DNA of 64,000 nt from Rotaria sp. Silwood1 (GCA_905250075.1 CAJNOP010000030.1:926539-990538); one strand, 5' to 3'. Shown: positions 50,101 through 61,400, counted from the first letter of the stretch. Translations and numbers: made by a program. The notes: a model not told the origin generated them from the letters alone.

Positions 50101-51459
50101 AGAGCAGTTGCCTCGGGCTGAATCTTTGTGTGAGTCATATGTAATCTTGATCAGTCCATCTGATGCTTTTGTCACACTTGATGAAATGCGGGTAACCGAG
50201 CTAAGAATCGGCAATGATCGAGCAAAAATTCGGCAATTTGAGACTATTCCTGCCAATTCTAAATAGACCAAATAAACCGATCAAAACTGACTAAGTTTCA
50301 CGTAAAAGCTTAGCTTCAAATGACGGTTTTAGATACTGCAAACTTATGCTCCTTAGCGTGAAAAATCAGAAACTCGTGGATTTTTCTTAGAATAAAGATT
50401 TCATATGTTTTGTACAGTACAATAAAACAAAAAAATAACCCATGCGATTCGAACCAGACAAAAATCACTGGTAAATCGTCGACAGATCGTTGGATAAAAT
50501 GGACCCTATACTAACAGTATTCATCGGTGATGACAAAAAAAACCACTGGCACACCAACAATTAAACAATATCTACTGTCAGTATATCAGTTATGGTGAGA
50601 ACAAAGGTAGGACATTAGGAATTTGTCCAAAACTTTTTGAGAGAGAAAATAATCAATGCAGTAAATCATGATAAAACTTGCTAATGTTAATGTCAACATT
50701 CTCACATAACTTCTATAAATATCAATAAAATTACTTCGAACGAGATATGTTTATTCAGGGACATCGTTGCTTATCTGGTTAGTTAGTGAAAGACTAAGTA
50801 ATGAAAGCAGTACAAAACGACAAAAATCTTTTATGCATCTTTCTTCATCTAATCAACTTCGATTGCACAATAAGCTTCCTAGAATTAATTTAACAGAAAT
50901 ATAAGCAAGTTATCACCAAATCTTTCCGGAATATAAGAACTGTTTTATTGAATTCTTCACAATAGAACTATAACCAGGAATGGATAGCAATGTGGAAGTC
51001 AAAAGTTTATTATAAATAGATTCCTATTTTCGTTTTTCTTCTAGTACAAAATGAGTATGTATAGAAACAGAGTTGTTTCACGGTCTATTATTATCTATCA
51101 CGATTTTTAACAACAATCAAGAATTTTTCTTAGCAGCTATTTTACATAAGTCATATGTCTGTAGAACTTCTAAGTGTGAGCAAAAAGATGGCAGAAAAAA
51201 TATAATAGTGATACTGAGATAGTGATTAAAACAAGATATGTCTGCTATATTTACTGGAAGACGGTTCATATATTTTGGAAAAGAAAAAAGTTTCAATATT
51301 GCAGGCTAGCAAAAGGACACTCATATCTAAAAATTTCTTGCTGATCTGACTTCTTTTTGTTGCAGATTGAAATGATTATAGTCGACTCTTTCTTACTCTA
51401 TCTTATATGTATTAAAGAATCATAATTGATCATTCCTAATCTAACTATATAGTATTTTA
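47190..51459. other. gene-poor spacer upstream of the seven-TM gene
   Basis: 47190-47650 is less AT-rich and probably contains the promoter and 5'UTR of the seven-TM gene. The rest lacks supported genes. An 84-codon frame at 48674-48928 encodes two hydrophobic segments but has no family signature. The stretch 50100-50560 is less AT-rich and may be an old mobile element; no ends were found. Confidence 0.4.
51452..51459 (+). repeat. target-site duplication, left copy (GTATTTTA)
   Basis: The octamer GTATTTTA abuts the left end of the 51460-52880 element and is repeated exactly at 52881-52888 next to the right end. An 8-bp duplication is typical of hAT-type and some Mutator-type transposition. 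Confidence 0.75.
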
Positions 51460-51463
51460 GGTA

Positions 51464-51540
51464 ACAGTCTAGAACGTCCTTTAAAAAAATGTCCTTGTAT
51501 TTCGTCCTTAGAAAAAATGTCCTTCAGATGAAATGTCCCT
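51464..51540 (+). repeat. left terminal inverted repeat with GTCCTT boxes
   Basis: GTCCTT occurs at about 51476, 51491, 51504 and 51519, with a GTCCCTTC variant near 51535, spaced 12-16 bp apart. The mirror-image set is at 52773-52876. The regular spacing suggests multiple protein-binding sites. Confidence 0.75.
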
Positions 51541-51617
51541 TCAGTAAAATTTCAAAAATAGTTTAGAATAATGTTGATAAAATTAATTTTATTTATAGTA
51601 ACGAATTAATTTTTATT

Positions 51618-52162
51618 TTATTTTTCATTCGCAACAAAAAAGGAAAGTGCACGTAATAAATCTTGTGCTGTGATTCTGTTATTATTAAATCGATCATATA
51701 ATTCTTTCATTCGTTGTTCAGCAATTTCTAGTAATGGTGCTAATTCATTTTCAGCTCTTTGTCGCATTACTTCTTTAAGATTTCGTATTTCCAATTCAGC
51801 AGGATTTGGTAAATGAGAATGTTCAGTTGTTTTTCCAGAAAAACGCACTAATTCATCATTAAGATTCGTGTGCAAAAGCACATCACAATTTCTATAGCAC
51901 AACGCCGAAATTTAATTGTTTGATTTTTATTGAAATTTTTCAGCTGATATTGATAACCATTCATAGTTAACATAGCTTTTCGTTTATTTGATGTTGTTTT
52001 TGTAATTGTTGGTTTAGGTGAAATTGATAACAATGAAGATGATGATTCAGTTGGTTTTGACGATGAAGATGATGATAATGATGATAAGCAATTTATTGGT
52101 TTTGAAGAAGAAAAAGATGATGATGATGTTTCATCAGTTGATATGGAATCACACGATTCCAT
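51618..52162 (-). pseudogene. FLYWCH zinc-finger gene, frameshifted
   Basis: The ATG at 52162 opens a Ser/Thr-rich leader (MESCDSISTDETSSS), then the first half of a FLYWCH finger: SNKRKAMLTMNGYQYQL, then IKFRRCA near 51895. There the frame leaves the family pattern. A one-base shift recovers the rest: YRNCDVLLHTNLNDELVRF, TTEHSHLPNPAELEIRNL and a charged helix ending at TAA 51618. The Cys, Cys, His, His ligands are present across the two frames, but the signature Trp before the first Cys is Arg (TGG to CGG would explain it). Shift plus lost Trp argue for decay, unless an unseen splice or assembly error explains the shift. FLYWCH fingers bind DNA and often accompany Mutator-type transposases; no transposase follows here. 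Confidence 0.72.
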
Positions 52163-52304
52163 TGAAAAATAATTATTGTGCTTATTTGTAAATTTGTTAT
52201 AGGTATAACTAATCGTACTAGAACATTTTTGTGGAACTCACGTATGTTTTCGAAGAAAATAGTGAGTGTAAATTTTCAGTTCGAGGTTTGGCGGCTCCCG
52301 CCCA

Positions 52305-52435
52305 CCCCATTACGGACGCATAGCAACGGAAAAGAGAACATTACAGACATGCCACCCATTGCAGACACCTCCTATTACAGACATCCCACCATTACAGACA
52401 CCCCACCATTACAGACAACCCCCCATTACAGACCT
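52305..52435 (+). repeat. short tandem repeat with CATTACAGACA core
   Basis: Imperfect 15-19 bp units with the core (C)ATTACAGACA followed by C-rich spacers occur about six times, with a related CATTACGGACG at the left edge. The tract is C-rich on the plus strand, in sharp contrast to its surroundings. It lies within the transposon, 5' of the FLYWCH start, where a promoter would be expected. Confidence 0.8.
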
Positions 52436-52772
52436 TGGCAACTTCGTAAAAAAAAAATTCTGTTCCAAATTGAGAGATAAAAATATAGCATTTTCTAATA
52501 ATCGATTATCTTTAGAAAAGAACTATTATCTTTTGGAGATTTTAAATATTGGGTATTTTGTCATTAGTATAATGAAACCAAAGATGATATGTGAGTTCCA
52601 CATTTCAGTCCCAAAGGGGCTGCACTAACAAGCGTTTTTTTCTTACTTCATTCATTACATTTTAAGATAAATGTCTATGTAATTAATATAAATCTCTAAT
52701 ACGATATGGGTGAACTACACCGACATCTAGATACTGGACTAATTTTATTTTAACATCTTCACAAGAAAGTGA

Positions 52773-52876
52773 AGGACATTTTTCTTAGGGACATTTTTTC
52801 AAGGACAAAAATCTGAAGGACATTTTTTCTGAGGACGAAAATGCGAGGACATTTTTAAAAGGACATTCTAGACTGT
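52773..52876 (-). repeat. right terminal inverted repeat with AAGGAC boxes
   Basis: Reverse-complement counterpart of 51464-51540. Six or so AAGGAC or GAGGAC boxes are spaced through the segment, ending in TTCTAGACTGT. It is slightly longer than the left arm, with one or two extra boxes. Confidence 0.75.
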
Positions 52877-52880
52877 ATTC

Positions 52881-52888
52881 GTATTTTA
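52881..52888 (+). repeat. target-site duplication, right copy (GTATTTTA)
   Basis: Exact match to 51452-51459, directly after the right end of the transposon. Confidence 0.75.
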
Positions 52889-53300
52889 TAATGGTATTAT
52901 CTACAATGTCATGAATATATATTCGATATTTGTTTCAATTACGATGCGATTGATCAGAAACAATTTAATAAAAAAACTTCATTGTTATTTAAAAGAAAAA
53001 AAAAATAACCTTTCTTAATTCTCTTAAGCTGTACGATCATATCTGTTAAACTAAGTACGTCAAATATGCTGAGTACAATCAAATCTTTTGTAAATTTAGT
53101 TATATATTATACAATTCTCATTAAACTACATCATGTAAACTTTTCTTTCTGTCTAAGTCTGCTTACGTTTTTCATTACAAATTCTTCAGGTTCGGTATTT
53201 TTCATTCTAAAAGTTTTCTACAAGATACCCATGAAAATTTTTTTTGTGAAAAACCGCTCGAAACCGCGGTTTTACAAACTGCGGTAATCAACGGTTTTCG

Positions 53301-53508
53301 AAACCGCGAAAGTCAGACCTTGTATGCGGTTTTTCAAAACCGTCAAGAACCGCGGTAATTTCACACCGCGGTTTTCACCGGTATTCAAAACCGTCTAAAA
53401 GGTCTGACTTTCGCGGTTTATTTCAACGGTAATGATCGCGGTGTACAAATACCGCAGTTTTTGACGGTTTTAAAAAACCGCATAAAAGGTCTGACTTTCT
53501 CGGTTTTC
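53301..53508. repeat. nested inverted repeats in the left half of the MITE
   Basis: AAACCGCGAAAGTCAGACCT near 53300-53320 is the exact reverse complement of AGGTCTGACTTTCGCGGTTT at about 53400-53419. A variant AAAAGGTCTGACTTTCTCGG recurs near 53484. These nested stems point to stepwise growth by inverted duplication. Confidence 0.75.
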
Positions 53509-53839
53509 TGAACCGCTGGAGACCGCGGTATACCGCGGTTTTCGTAGCCACACCTGACACAGGTATGACCAGGCTCACCTGAACTTTCGAAAATGTTCAG
53601 GTGAGGTGAGCCGCCCTTCGAGGGGCACTGTAGTGAACTTTTAGAAGTTCCATTACGACAAAGTTACATTGTAGTGAGAGATAGATTAAGAAAACTTATT
53701 TAAAAATTTCATGAAAATAGCAGGGCACGACATCCTCTTCGTCCTTACACATTCCATTACGATGGTATAAGCACCAGACATAGCGCGGTTCTTCAGTTGA
53801 AAACCGCGGTTATCAATAACGCGGTTATTCGGCGGCACA

Positions 53840-54166
53840 CCACGGTTTCTAAGGCCGCTGAATACCGAGGTATTTGTCATCGCGGTTACTAATGACTATA
53901 CCGCGGTTTTTGAAACCAATTAATACCGCAGTATTTGCCACCGCAGTTAATGATGGTTATACCGCGGTTTTTGAAACTACTCAACACCGCGGTATTTGCC
54001 ACCACGGTTAGTAATGACTACACCGCGGTTTTTGAAACCGCTCAATTCCGCGGTATTTGCCATCGCGGTTACTAAGGACTATACCGCGATTTTAAAAACC
54101 GTTGAATACCGGATTATGCAATAGTGCGGTTTCCAATAACTATATCGCAATTTTTTAGACCGTTGA
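53840..54166 (+). repeat. 61-bp tandem repeat array (about 5-6 units)
   Basis: The landmark CCGCGGTTTTTGAAAC (with variants) recurs at 53840, 53901, 53962, 54023, 54084 and about 54145, exactly 61 bp apart. Each unit contains two or three CCGCGG-like palindromes, with a phrase like GGTATTTGCCA between. Outer units are more diverged than inner ones. Confidence 0.85.
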
Positions 54167-54351
54167 ATACGTCGGTATTTAGAACCGCGGTCCTGAATAC
54201 GAGCAACGCGGTTTCAGAAAACCGCGGTTCAAAAAAACCGCCATCAACCGCGGTTATCCAATCGAAACCGCGGTTTCCTCTAGTAAAACCGCGATCGAAT
54301 GAAAACAACCGCGGTTTTGAGCGGTTTTTTGAAAAAAATTTTCCATGGGTA

Positions 54352-55964
54352 TTAGACACATATTAATGTTAGTATTATGCACAATGAATACTGTTCTTAA
54401 GAGCGAAAGAACGAACGATCTCTGAGTGATTATTCTCTGTCACTGCTCCATCAAAATTCACTAAATGAACGAGTAAGAAAATGAATGATTAGTCATAATT
54501 CTTCAATGTGCTTAAGAGAAAGACAGAAAGACTATGGTTGATATTAACAAATAAGACTACGACTAGAGAGAAGCAATAGATAAGTGGTTAAAGATTAGAA
54601 ACTCACATCCAAAATATTCTAGGTTGTATATGATGGAAAAACGAGATTGAAAGATCTATGCTTTCTATGTTCGTTTAGTTAGAAAAATGTTTTTGAATGT
54701 AGATTGAGAACTCTCTATTAACCTCTGATGTATTGAGTTGACTTGAAATAGTTATTTAATTCTGACTTAGATATATTTCATTCAGGAAAAACATCCGGCA
54801 GTGAGAGTGTATTAAATCTAAAATCAAAGTTAGATTGAGAGAGTGAGTCCATGGGTAAGTGAATATTCTCATCTCAAAATTTCAATATTTTCACAGTTAG
54901 AAACCAACATTCTTAATGCACAGTTTCGATTGATAGTTTTGTATCGACTAAAATGTTCACAAATTTATCTTTCATATAGATCAGCAACTGAAATCTTGTC
55001 AGATTGATTTCTTATTTTAGGTATTAGTATCAGTTACATCGTATATTTTATTCGCAAAAAAGATACTCATATTTTAGATATTACGAATGAAGTTTACAGA
55101 GAAGAATCTGTGTGTTCAAGTAGTGCATGTTGCACCTCAATCAATGCACGAAATACCACATATAATTACCTATCATAGGGTGTGGGGTGTTAGTCTCGTT
55201 TTCACCCACACCCTTGTTCGGCTCAATTTATCGTTTCTCTTCGATAGAAGTTCTTCGGGTTGGCTCCAGATCCGAATTCACATTTGAAAATTTTAGATCC
55301 GATAGACTCTACTTTTCAAAGATAATTATATAGTCTATCTTTTCATTTGAAATAACATTATTTACTTGATATATTCTTCGAATGTCTAAACAGACAATTT
55401 CACAACAAAATGAATTAAACATCATATTTGATATTCATTTTGTATATGTGCATTTTTATGAATTTTATTTTCAACAAAGAACATAATAAACGAAACAAAA
55501 AAAAAAGATAAAGCAGCACATCGTTCTAGACTATGCACATAAGAAAGATATTCAAATTGAAGCAATTTTTATATATCCTATTTCTCAATATGAATTGATC
55601 TAAGATTTGTACCCTCCAAATAAGTTATATTTTTTAAGAATATTTTATTGTTGTTCTTGGTTGTATACCATCAAAGAAAAAGTGCATGACAAAAAGATAG
55701 TGTTTGAAGGAATAGAGTAATACGTTCGTATTCTTCAATACACTTACACACAGGTTTTGTTTGTTCAAAAAAAGAAAAAAAAGAAAGTAAACAAAAGCCA
55801 AAAAGTAATAATGACAACAATCCAGACGCGAACAAAAAAAAGAAAAGTTTACATATATCATTTGAACCAATAAGACCTAATAATTAACGATTTTCGACTA
55901 GAAGAAAAAAAACAAAAACAAGAGAATCATTAGAATATAAATAAAATTTAAAAAAATAAAACAA
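54352..55964. other. gene-free spacer downstream of the UAP56/DDX39 gene
   Basis: AT-rich sequence with no supported exon. Only short, unconnected open frames are present (for example 55087-55287). The final 400 bp next to the helicase stop is A-rich and likely contains its 3'UTR. Confidence 0.45.
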
Positions 55965-57872
55965 TTATTTACTGTATGTAGCTACATCAATTTCATCGGG
56001 CATTTCAGTAATTTGTACTTCAAAACGACTTTGAACTTCATTAAGAATTGCTGCATCACTTTCATCGGCAACATATGTTATAGCTAAACCTTTTGTACCA
56101 AAACGACCAGCACGAGCAACCTGAAATTCAATATTTAATAACAAAAGCAAAATAAAAAAAAATTCATTAAACATACTCGATGAAGATAAGTATCTGAATC
56201 TTCTGGCATATCATAATTAAACACAATATTAACTCGTTCAATATCCATACCACGTCCAAATAAATTTGTCGCAACAAGAATACGTGTTTGAAATTCTTTA
56301 AATTCTTTATAACGTGCCAAACTAAAAGACATATATATATATTAAATTAATTGATTTAATTATCTTTTTTTTTTATTTCAATTAAAAAATAAACAAACCG
56401 TTCTTCTTGAGGCATTCCACGATGAATTTCAACAGCAGGAAAATTTTGTTCAGTTAATAACTTGCATAAAGCTTGACAACGTTGTACTGATTTAACAAAA
56501 ATAACTACTTGATTAAATTCTAATTTATCAAGTAAATCAATAAGTTTTCGATTTTTTTCATTTTCACGTAATTTAACATAATGTTGACGAAGACCCTTTA
56601 TTTAAATAAAAATTATATTATTTATTCTTTTCTTTTTTTTTTGTCAGTCTCTTCTATTTTATATACAGTTGGATTAATATTCAATGGTTTAAAAAAAAAA
56701 CAAGTATTGAAAAACTCTTTTTCTAAATATGATATGAAAAAATTCTAGAATAATTTTCTCTAGGCCGAAAATCAGATTAAATTTTGCACATATCATAACC
56801 AGAATAAGTAATAAAAACTTACATGAAGTGTTAATTTAGTTTCATTATCAATATAAATTTCCATTGGCTAGAAAGAAAAAAAATTTATTTATTCTAAATT
56901 CGATCATAAAAAATAAAACTTACTTGTTGCATAAATTTCTTACATACTGGTCGAATGTCTTTACTTAATGTTGCACTAAACATTAAAACTTGTTTTTCAT
57001 GTGGTGTCATCTTAAATATTTCTTGTACATCTCGACGCATATCTATATATATTTAAATAAATTAATGTTATAAATTAATAAAAAATTTTTTTTCATACCA
57101 AGTGATTCAAGTACTTTATCACATTCATCAATAATAAAATGTTTAACATAACGTAAATTAAGTACTTTACTTTTAGCTAATGCTAAAATTCGACCAGGTG
57201 TACCAACAACAATATGTGGACAATTTTTTTTTAAAATATCTTCATCATTTTTTGTTGGTAAACCACCAAAAAATACTGATACTTTAACAGTTGGCATATA
57301 TTTGCAAAAACGTTCATATTCACGACTTATTTGAAATGCTAATTCACGTGCATGACAAAGAACAATTACTGATACCTAGAATAAAATTTAAATTATTAAA
57401 GAAAAGAAAATTTTTTTTTCTAAATTCTTAATGTTTCTTACTTGTCCATCAACAGGTTCAAGTTGTTGAAGTGTTGCAAGTACAAAAACAGCTGTTTTAC
57501 CCATACCCGATTTGGCTTGACATACAATATCTGTACCAAGAATAGCTTGTGGAATACATTCATGTTGAACTATAGAATAAATAAATAGATTTGTATTGAA
57601 ATTTTTTCTTTTTTTTTTTGTCGTCATATAAAACCTTCTGATGGATGTTCAAAACCACAATCCATAATAGAACGAAGTAATTCAGGTTTAAGAAGAAAAT
57701 CTTTAAAACCACTAGCATGTATTGATACATATGAACCTCGTATTGTTCCACTTTGTGTACCAGTTGAACTTCCATTTTGTGTTAATGTTACACCATTATT
57801 TGTATTTTTATCTTCTTTTCGTGGTACTTCATCGGGTTCATCATAATCAAGAAGATCTGGTTCATCAGTCAT
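55965..57872 (-). CDS. DDX39B: UAP56/DDX39 DECD-box RNA helicase
   Basis: UAP56/DDX39 acts in spliceosome assembly and mRNA export (TREX complex). About eight exons run from the ATG at 57872 ([20 protein letters not shown]) to the TAA at 55965. Motifs in order: Q-motif region with GFEHPSE then VQHECIPQA; Walker [38 protein letters not shown]; the family-specific DECD in [14 protein letters not shown] in MFSATLS; then [38 protein letters not shown] and [17 protein letters not shown]. Ends [13 protein letters not shown], a slightly different tail from vertebrates (DISSYIEQ). The N-terminal linker carries a Gly/Ser/Thr/Asn-rich insertion absent from vertebrate homologs. All helicase motifs are intact. 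It lies in tandem with the LDB gene, about 0.6 kb downstream of its stop. Confidence 0.95.
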
Positions 57873-58477
57873 GATTTAATTTATTTTAATCTGAAATTAC
57901 GTTTTTTTTTTTTTTTCAATTATTTTAGTTTCATCTAAAAGAAAAGCAAACATCAATAGATGCTATTTTATATATTTGTATGTATAAGAATTTTAAATAA
58001 AGATAATAGAAAAACAAAAAAAAAAAAAAGAAAAAAAACAAACATCATCATTCGTATATTATCATTGAGAAAAAATGACACAAAAGAAAGAAAAAAAAAA
58101 GAAGAGAGAATATTTGTATATTCACTGTTATTTGTGACACATACGAATGCATACAGCATTAAAAACACATACACAAAAAGAAATGCAATAAAGAAAGAAA
58201 CAGGAAATTTAAACGTTGTTCTATCGAATTAATGAAACGATATCAGTTTAAAACTCACAGACAGATCTTTGGAATGCGCATGGAGAGAAAAAAAGGGAGG
58301 AATACAACAAATGTACAATTTAGAAAGAGAGAGAGAGAGCAAAAAAAAAAGAAAACATCTAAACTAATGATATCGCAAAAGAAAAAAAAGAACTTTTTAC
58401 AGAGAAAGAAAAGACATACAATTGGCTTTTTCTTTTCAAAATGAGAAAATATAAGAGATTGATTTTTTTTTTATTAT

Positions 58478-61400
58478 TTATGAGGCTGTTATTATTGTTT
58501 GTTGTGATGTGACTGGTGGTGTATGAGGTTCTTGCTTTTTCTCAGCTATAACTTGATTAGTTGTTAATGATGAAGAATAATTGTTAGTATTTGTAGTAGA
58601 ACCATTCCAAGAGGAATTTATAGGAGTGCTTGGAGCATTTGTAGTTGGAGGAATTGGAGTTGAACAATTCTGTAATAACAAAATAAATTTTTGATAAAAT
58701 AATAGTGAACATTTTCACATCTATTTAATAATTTAATCGTTTTGTTTTCACGTCATATGTTGAGAATCGAATCGTAACTCTCATTTCTAGTAATCAAAGC
58801 TGTGGTTTCGAGTAAATTTTTGAAACCGTTGAATTTTACCGGTGTTTAGTCGCAACAAAGATTATTCAACGTATCTCTTCAACAGTTACGAAATGATACA
58901 ATCGGTTTTTTAATACACCCGTCTGTTTACAAGAAAAACGAAAGTACCCTCAAAATTTGAACTAAATTTTATCATTTTTCAGGCGCTAATGTCACGTAAC
59001 GAATGAGTTCTGTAGTTACATTTGCATAATAGAACAAAAAAACCCTATGCTGACAACTAGTAGAAAGTATTTATAATCACTCTGTGCTGTTTCAATAGTT
59101 CACTAACCTGAACTGATCTATCCGAAAATTTTTTTTCGCTATTACAAACAATATTTCAATAAGAGAGCAAAAATTTTTCTCGAACATATTTGAGTACATT
59201 TTCAAAAGTTTCTCAGATCTAAAATAGATGTGAACTCGTTGACCTCGAGAAATAAATATTATTCATTGATAAAAATAACTGTTGTTCTAGAGTTCATATA
59301 AGGACATTATCGAATTATCATACAATGTATAATGATATGATACTTTCGAATATTGTAAACTATAACTGTGAAAGAAAAGTCCTTTAAACAATGAAATTAT
59401 GTTCATGTAAGGCAAACGCACTGAAATATCTCACATATTCAAACTTAATAGCATTCTTATCAATAATTAATTATTATTCAGACAGATATGGCGTGCTCAT
59501 ATTCTGCCTTTTTTTTTTGATTTATGAGCTTTATAGTCTAAGTAACTATTCAATAGATTTTTATAAGTGATTTTTTTTTCCAGTAAAAAATTGTTCCTCC
59601 ATACAATTTAATATATGCATTTTCATACGAATTCTTGTCATTTAACATATATGTAAATCTATAGAAACAAACCTGATTATTAGCTGACGGTGTTTGTGGA
59701 GAATTATTATTTGTAGCTGAAATTCTTTTTCCAGCTATTGATAATTCACCATTAGTTGTTGTTAATGGTGGTGGCGGTGGATTATTTGAAAACATTGATG
59801 GTAATTGTTGTTGTTGTTGTGGTGATCCAGGAAATATTTGTTCTCGTTTAATTTGATTTGGATTTAAAAGTTGTGAAGAATTCGGTATAAATTGTTGTTT
59901 TTGATGAAGTAATGATTGTAGATTTGGATTTTGTTGATATCCTTGAGACATTTGATGTATAGGAGAATGATATTGTGATGACAGAGCATTTGGATCATAT
60001 TGTGTATTTTCAAGTCGAGTTATATAACGTTCATCTTCATCATCCATTTCACCACCCATTAATGATGGTTCACCAACAATCATTACATCCTATAATTATA
60101 TTTTACTATTTCAAAAAAAAAAATAAAAATTATCGAAATTCTCCTACTCCTGGCATATTATTTATTGTTTGTGTTGAAGGTTGAGAATAAATATTATTAG
60201 CAGGTGAACGTTTTTTTGTTGGTGTTGTACAATTATTTATATTAGATTCTTTAGTAGGTGGTAAATTAGTATTATTAACTGCTGCAGTTTTTCGTTTTCG
60301 TCTTGGTTTTGCTGTTTGTCGATTATCTAATAATTAAAACATTTTCTTTTAGTTTTAATTTTATTTATTCATACCTGAACAAGTTTTTGACCAACGTTGA
60401 TGTAATATTGTTTTTAAACAATCACGAGGAGAAAATGTTGTAGTTTTATGGCGAGACATTAATTCTTGCATTGGTTCAAGAATTTCACATAACTAATATA
60501 TATAGAGATATATGAAAAATTTATTTTCTAAATAGATGAAAATCAATTTTTTTTTTTTACCCTGAGAAAATTTAACATTGCTAATGTTAATCCATTACGA
60601 GTAAGATTTTTTGATAATTGATCAAGATACATTGGATTATCGGTCTAAACATAAATTTTCTATAGTAGTTTTCTTAATTATAATGAAGATAAGAAAAGTT
60701 TCGTATCTTCGATATTTCAACAGTTTCTATACAGAATTCTATGCAACATGTGATTCTCAAATCTAAGAAGAAAAATTTGCGAACTTAATAATCACTTTTC
60801 AGTCGAGTCTAAGTGAATCAAGAAAATTATAAATATCTTTAAACGAGTTCTGCTCTTGACTTATTACTGCGAAGACATCCCATATTTTAAAGAGAACTCC
60901 AACAAAACTGATTTTCAAATTTCTATACAGAGACAGATCTTAACAAGAATTGTTTATTGTGAGAGTTTAAAGTCTTTTTGTTTTTTTTTCCATTCTAAGT
61001 TATGACTATGATAAAAGTGTATCTTTTATATTGTTTATAATCATTAGCAGATTCGATATAAGTTGAAATTTGAAAATCAAGAGTTCGAAACGCATTCGAA
61101 CCTACATAATGCCTGCAGTTCTGACTGAAAAAAGTGATTAATCTATTGAAGAACTATCCTCGTCAAAAACCAATACTATTAAGCTTTTGTTTCTCATAAT
61201 ACCGGAGAATAATCATTGAGACAATGCTCATTTGCTAGCGAAAGACGAACGACATCAAAATCAAGATGACAATCTACAATGAGTTTAATGCAACTATACA
61301 GTATTTTAAAACCTTTCAAAAGACTTGTACAAAAATCGTCAACACATTAGAAAGTACCTTCTAAGAAAATTCCGTAGAATTTACTTTTTCAAAGGTGTAA

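Larger units (their letters stand above)
51460..52880. mobile_element. DNA transposon with TIRs carrying a FLYWCH gene
   Basis: A 1,421-bp element bounded by inverted repeats. The left end contains ACAGTCTAGAACGTCCTTT (51464-51482). The reverse complement of the right end reads ACAGTCTAGAATGTCCTTT. Similarity continues about 75 bp inward, through AGAAAAAATGTCCTTCAGAT on both sides. The ends are built from repeated GTCCTT boxes, like subterminal transposase sites. Perfect 8-bp GTATTTTA duplications flank it. Inside are a minus-strand FLYWCH frame and a short C-rich tandem array. No transposase domain (DDE/D or RNase H-like) was recognised, so it is probably mobilised in trans. hAT-like or Mutator-like origin is inferred from target-duplication length and the FLYWCH association. 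Confidence 0.8.
53228..54349. mobile_element. palindrome-rich MITE-like element built of CCGCGGTTT motifs
   Basis: The 1,122-bp element starts CCCATGAAAATTTTTTT (53228) and ends with the inverted counterpart AAAAAAATTTTCCATGGG (54349). Beyond these the arms continue to pair through AAACCGCTC and AAACCGCGGTT, giving roughly 45 bp of TIR. The bases outside are TA on both sides (53226-53227 and 54350-54351), consistent with a TA target duplication. The interior is saturated with CCGCGG, ACCGCGGT and variants, most with their inverse nearby, so a single strand could fold extensively. A non-repetitive core (53540-53760) holds an ACCTGA-TCAGGT hairpin. No real protein is coded: open frames across it are by-products of the repeats. 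It is probably a non-autonomous DNA element, perhaps Tc1/mariner-like from the TA; the family is not identified. Confidence 0.75.

Noticed and set aside
50435..50460. GCGATTCGAACCAGA, tRNA T-arm-like on the minus strand
   Set aside because: The rest of a cloverleaf is absent.
53228..54349. CRISPR-like reading of the 61-bp array
   Set aside because: Repeats are imperfect, palindromic and without unique spacers, in an animal nuclear genome; a tandem repeat inside a mobile element explains it.
54114..54366. 80-codon frames on both strands with repeated Asn-Arg-Gly phrases
   Set aside because: They are translations of the CCGCGGTTT palindromes and run across the element end; not a gene.
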